The notes under the pieces: generated by a model
What the model saw: only the letters and a program-made list of their open reading frames with translations
What the model was told of the DNA's origin: nothing
Databases searched by the model: none
In this document: positions 61,494-64,000 of the stretch, piece after piece
Layout: the number at the start of each line of letters is the position of its first letter
How positions within the stretch are numbered: position 1 is the stretch's first letter
Assembly: GCF_024519155.1 (NCBI RefSeq)
Contig: NZ_JANIFJ010000005.1
Location: forward strand, 1 to 64,000
Direction of reading: 5' to 3'
DNA length: 64,000 bases
Source of the DNA: Mangrovibrevibacter kandeliae
GTDB taxonomy: Bacteria > Pseudomonadota > Alphaproteobacteria > Rhizobiales > Rhizobiaceae
Made by a program: the position numbers and the translations under genes

Positions 61494-62510
61494 ATGACGG
61501 CGTTCGGCATCGTGATCGTGGTCTTTCTGGTGGTGGGCCTGATCGTCCTCAGCTCCACCATCAAGATCGTGCCGCAGGGCTACAACTACACCGTCGAGAA
61601 TTTCGGCCGGTACACCCGCACGCTCACGCCGGGACTCAACCTCATCACCCCCTTCGTCGAGCGGATCGGCGCACGCCTGAACATGATGGAGCAGGTGCTC
61701 GACGTCCCCGAGCAGGAGGTGATCACCCGCGACAACGCGTCGGTCGCGGCCGACGCGGTCGCCTTCTACCAGATCCTCGACGCGGCGGCCGCGGCCTATG
61801 AGGTGAGCGGCCTGCAGAACGCCATCCTCAACCTGGTGATGACCAACCTGCGCTCGGTGATGGGCGCGATGGATCTCGACGACCTCCTGTCCAACCGCGA
61901 CCAGATCTCCGACCGCATCCTGCGGGTGGTCGATCAGGCGGCGCACAGCTGGGGCATCAAGATCACCCGCATCGAGCTCAAGGACATCCGCCCGCCGCGC
62001 GACATCGTCGACTCGATGGCACGGCAGATGAAGGCCGAGCGTGAAAAGCGCGCCGAGGTTCTGGAGGCCGAAGGCCAGCGCAACGCCAAGATCCTGCGCG
62101 CCGAGGGCGAGAAGCAGTCCCAGATCCTCGAGGCCGAAGGCAAGCGCGAGGCCGCTTACCGGGAAGCCGAAGCGCGCGAGCGCCTGGCCGAAGCGGAGGC
62201 GACCGCGACGCGCCTCGTGTCGGAGGCGATCGCCGCCGGTGACGTGCAGGCGATCAACTACTTCGTTGCGCAGAAGTACACCGAGGCGCTCGCCAAGATC
62301 GCCTCGGCCAACAACCAGCGCGTGGTGCTGATGCCGCTGGAGGCGTCCTCGCTGATCGGCGCGGTCGGCGGTATCGCCGAGATCGCCCGCGCGGCGTTTC
62401 CGGATGCGTCGAGGCCCCAGCCTCCGGCCCCCGCGCCGGTTCCGCGTGGCCGCTCGGCGCGCCCGGCCGCGACGGTGCCGCCGGTGCCCTATGACGGGTC
62501 GGCATCGTGA
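61494..62510 (+). CDS. SPFH/band 7 membrane protein (QmcA-like)
   Basis: The 338-residue protein has one N-terminal membrane helix (GIVIVVFLVVGLIVLSSTI). A band 7 domain follows (VPQGYNYTVENFGRYTRTLTPGLNLI, VITRDNASVAADAVAFYQI), then a long helix rich in Ala, Glu and Arg (about 185-260) and a Pro-rich tail. It assembles into large membrane rings, often around FtsH protease or with NfeD. The ATG at 61494 follows GGGAGGCGAGG, a strong ribosome site. It overlaps nfeD by four bases. Confidence 0.93.
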   Translation: MTAFGIVIVVFLVVGLIVLSSTIKIVPQGYNYTVENFGRYTRTLTPGLNLITPFVERIGARLNMMEQVLDVPEQEVITRDNASVAADAVAFYQILDAAAAAYEVSGLQNAILNLVMTNLRSVMGAMDLDDLLSNRDQISDRILRVVDQAAHSWGIKITRIELKDIRPPRDIVDSMARQMKAEREKRAEVLEAEGQRNAKILRAEGEKQSQILEAEGKREAAYREAEARERLAEAEATATRLVSEAIAAGDVQAINYFVAQKYTEALAKIASANNQRVVLMPLEASSLIGAVGGIAEIARAAFPDASRPQPPAPAPVPRGRSARPAATVPPVPYDGSAS

Positions 62511-62983
62511 GTGCCGACCTCGCCGCCTTCGGCAGCTACGGGTGGTGGATCCTCGGGCTGGTGCTGCTCGGTCTCGAGGTTGCGCTCCCCGGCGTCTATC
62601 TCCTGTTCTTCGGCATCGCCGCGCTGATCGTGGGATTCAACGCACTGCTGCTGCCTGCCTGGTTCGGCTGGGAGCTGCAGGTCGTCTCCTTCGTCATCCT
62701 CTCGGCGGTGTGTGTGCTCGTCGGGCGACGCGTCTACAGCCTGCGCCGCACCGGCGAAGGCTCCTCGACGCTGAACCGGCGCACCGACCGGCTGATCGGC
62801 CAGACGGCGCGCCTCACCGAGCCGATCCAGGGTGGCCGCGGGCGGGTGGCGATCGCCGATGGCTGGTGGACCGTGCAGGGTCCGGAGTTGCCGGCGGGCT
62901 CCAGCGTGCGCATCGTCGGCGCGGATGGATCGCTGCTGACGGTGGTGGCGAGCGAGCCGGCACCGCAGGCCCGCGCCGGCTGA
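62507..62983 (+). CDS. NfeD family protein
   Basis: The 158-residue short NfeD (NfeD1b-like) has three or four membrane helices (WWILGLVLLGLEVALPGVYLL, LLFFGIAALIVGFNALLLPA, VVSFVILSAVCVLVG). A C-terminal OB-fold follows (RLIGQTARLTEPIQGGRGRV, GWWTVQGPELPAGSSVRIVG). The family partners SPFH proteins, and here it is translationally coupled to one (GTGA overlap at 62507). The pair probably affects membrane quality control. Confidence 0.92.
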   Translation: MSADLAAFGSYGWWILGLVLLGLEVALPGVYLLFFGIAALIVGFNALLLPAWFGWELQVVSFVILSAVCVLVGRRVYSLRRTGEGSSTLNRRTDRLIGQTARLTEPIQGGRGRVAIADGWWTVQGPELPAGSSVRIVGADGSLLTVVASEPAPQARAG

Positions 62984-63019
62984 GGGCGATCGAGGCGTAA
63001 GACGCGGCGAGCGAAGCGT

Positions 63020-64000
63020 TCAGGCGACGCCGATCCGGACGAAGTCGTGCATGTGGACGATGCCGACCGGCTGGCGATCGCGCGCGACAACCAGAACGTT
63101 GATCTTGGCCGAGTTGAGGAGTTCGAGCGCCTTGCCGGCGAGCATCTCCGGCTCGATGACCCGCGGCTTCGGCGTCATCAGCTCGCCGACCGTGCGGTTG
63201 AGGACATCGGGACCGAGATGGCGTCGCAGGTCGCCGTCGGTGAAGATGCCGACGAGCCGATCGTCCTCCACCGCGATGACGCATCCGAAGCCCTTGCTCG
63301 ACATCACCGCGAGCGCGTCGGGGATCGACATGGTGGGCGGCACCAGGGGCATCCGCTCGCCCCGGTGCATGATATCGCCGACATGCGTCAGGCTCGCCCC
63401 GAGCTGACCGCCGGGATGGAAGACCCGGAAGTCGCCGACACTGAAGCCGCGCCGCTCCAGCAAGGCGACGGCCAGGGCGTCCCCGATCGCCAGCTGGACA
63501 GCGGTGGAGGTGGTTGGCGCCAGGCCGTGCGGGCAGGCTTCGGCGGCGCGCGGTAGAACGAGCCGGAAATCGCTTTCGCGCGCCAGCGTGGACGTGTCGC
63601 GTGACGTGATGGCGACGAGCGGGATGTTGAAGCGGCGCGTGTAGGAGACGATCCCCTTCAGCTCCGTCGTCTCGCCCGACCACGACATGGCCAGCACGAC
63701 GTCGTCGCGGCCGATCATGCCGAGGTCGCCGTGATTGGCTTCCGAGGGATGCACGAAGAAGGCGGGCGTTCCGGTGGAGGCGAAGGTCGCAGCGAGCTTG
63801 GAGCCGATGTGGCCGCTCTTGCCGACGCCCGTGATGATGACGCGGCCGGTGGTGGCGGCGATCACCGCGAGCACCGCCTCGAACGCGTCGCCCATCGGAC
63901 CGGTCAGAGCTTCGGCCAGGGCGTGCAGCCCGGCGGCTTCCATCTCGATCGTACGGATCGCGGACGCGACCCCGGCATGCGCATCCTGCGCCGGAACCGG
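63020..64000 (-). CDS. kdsD: Arabinose-5-phosphate isomerase, KpsF/GutQ type (5' end outside window)
   Basis: The frame is open to the window edge, beyond the internal Met at 63941-63943, and reads ...SAIRTIEMEAAGLHALAEAL as relatives do, so the true start lies outside. It holds a SIS domain (ITGVGKSGHIGSKLAATFA, then GTPAFFVHPSEANHGDLGM) and two CBS domains (VGDIMHRGERMPLVPPTM, FGCVIAVEDDRLVGIFTDGDLRRHL). The enzyme makes D-arabinose 5-phosphate from ribulose 5-phosphate, the first step to KDO of lipopolysaccharide. It converges with nfeD. Confidence 0.92.
   Translation of the reverse strand, partial: PVPAQDAHAGVASAIRTIEMEAAGLHALAEALTGPMGDAFEAVLAVIAATTGRVIITGVGKSGHIGSKLAATFASTGTPAFFVHPSEANHGDLGMIGRDDVVLAMSWSGETTELKGIVSYTRRFNIPLVAITSRDTSTLARESDFRLVLPRAAEACPHGLAPTTSTAVQLAIGDALAVALLERRGFSVGDFRVFHPGGQLGASLTHVGDIMHRGERMPLVPPTMSIPDALAVMSSKGFGCVIAVEDDRLVGIFTDGDLRRHLGPDVLNRTVGELMTPKPRVIEPEMLAGKALELLNSAKINVLVVARDRQPVGIVHMHDFVRIGVA

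Overview
The window is a GC-rich chromosomal segment of an alphaproteobacterium, almost certainly of the order Hyphomicrobiales (Rhizobiales). The evidence is the set of lineage markers it carries: GcrA, RcdA (DUF1465), GapR (DUF2312), TrcR (DUF1013), a MucR/Ros regulator, homospermidine synthase, the MprF-AcvB pair, and a SAM-II riboswitch in front of metZ. Genus cannot be fixed from the sequence alone. Nearly all of it looks like core chromosome: there are no transposases, integrases, phage genes, CRISPR arrays or conjugation genes, one tRNA, and dense short operons with many 4-bp ATGA/GTGA overlaps.

Layout. 1-5.2 kb: chemoreceptor (partial), solute-binding protein, family 2 glycosyltransferase, AI-2E-type permease. 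5.4-10.4 kb: tRNA-Gly(CCC), a MarR-GNAT fusion, dCTP deaminase, SAM-II riboswitch plus metZ, a CDP-alcohol phosphatidyltransferase and apaG. 10.4-14.4 kb: mprF-acvB, which make and remove lysyl-phosphatidylglycerol. 14.5-18.8 kb: argD-argF-hslO facing away from gcrA, with an unusual argD leader. 18.9-21 kb: divergent mntR/mntH. 21-25.6 kb: phoR, phoU and phoB without the pst transporter between them. 25.8-31.6 kb: two SDR dehydrogenases, trcR, a quinone reductase, a probable small RNA, rcdA and a beta-keto acid cleavage enzyme. 31.6-39.3 kb: rpmE, an ABC exporter, a large Vps62/seven-repeat protein, a TsuA-like transporter and a GGDEF-EAL protein. 39.5-47.6 kb: a MotA/OmpA-like pair, suhB, efp, a Sel1 protein, a ThiE-like protein, two DUF465 proteins, purEK and rpmJ. 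47.6-56.6 kb: TPR protein, pyk, DUF1036, DUF1244, gapR, mucR, a DUF882 endopeptidase and pepF. 56.8-64 kb: homospermidine synthase, small proteins, an ArsR/SRPBCC pair, hemH, SPFH-NfeD and kdsD (partial).

Two themes stand out. One is cell-cycle control: gcrA, trcR, rcdA, gapR and mucR lie within about 34 kb. Four GANTC methylation sites precede gcrA, and a TTAA-N7-TTAA CtrA-type box lies upstream of rcdA. The other is RNA-level control of amino-acid synthesis: metZ has a SAM-II riboswitch followed by an intrinsic terminator, and argD has a sigma-70 promoter, a leader ORF with seven consecutive arginine codons, and mutually exclusive hairpins. The argD leader, the CtrA-box/small-RNA interval before rcdA, and the seven-repeat Vps62 protein are the places most likely to hold something undescribed.

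All calls come from reading the sequence and the translated proteins; no database search was run. Start sites were moved from the longest possible ORF when a ribosome-binding site, promoter or operon overlap argued for it.
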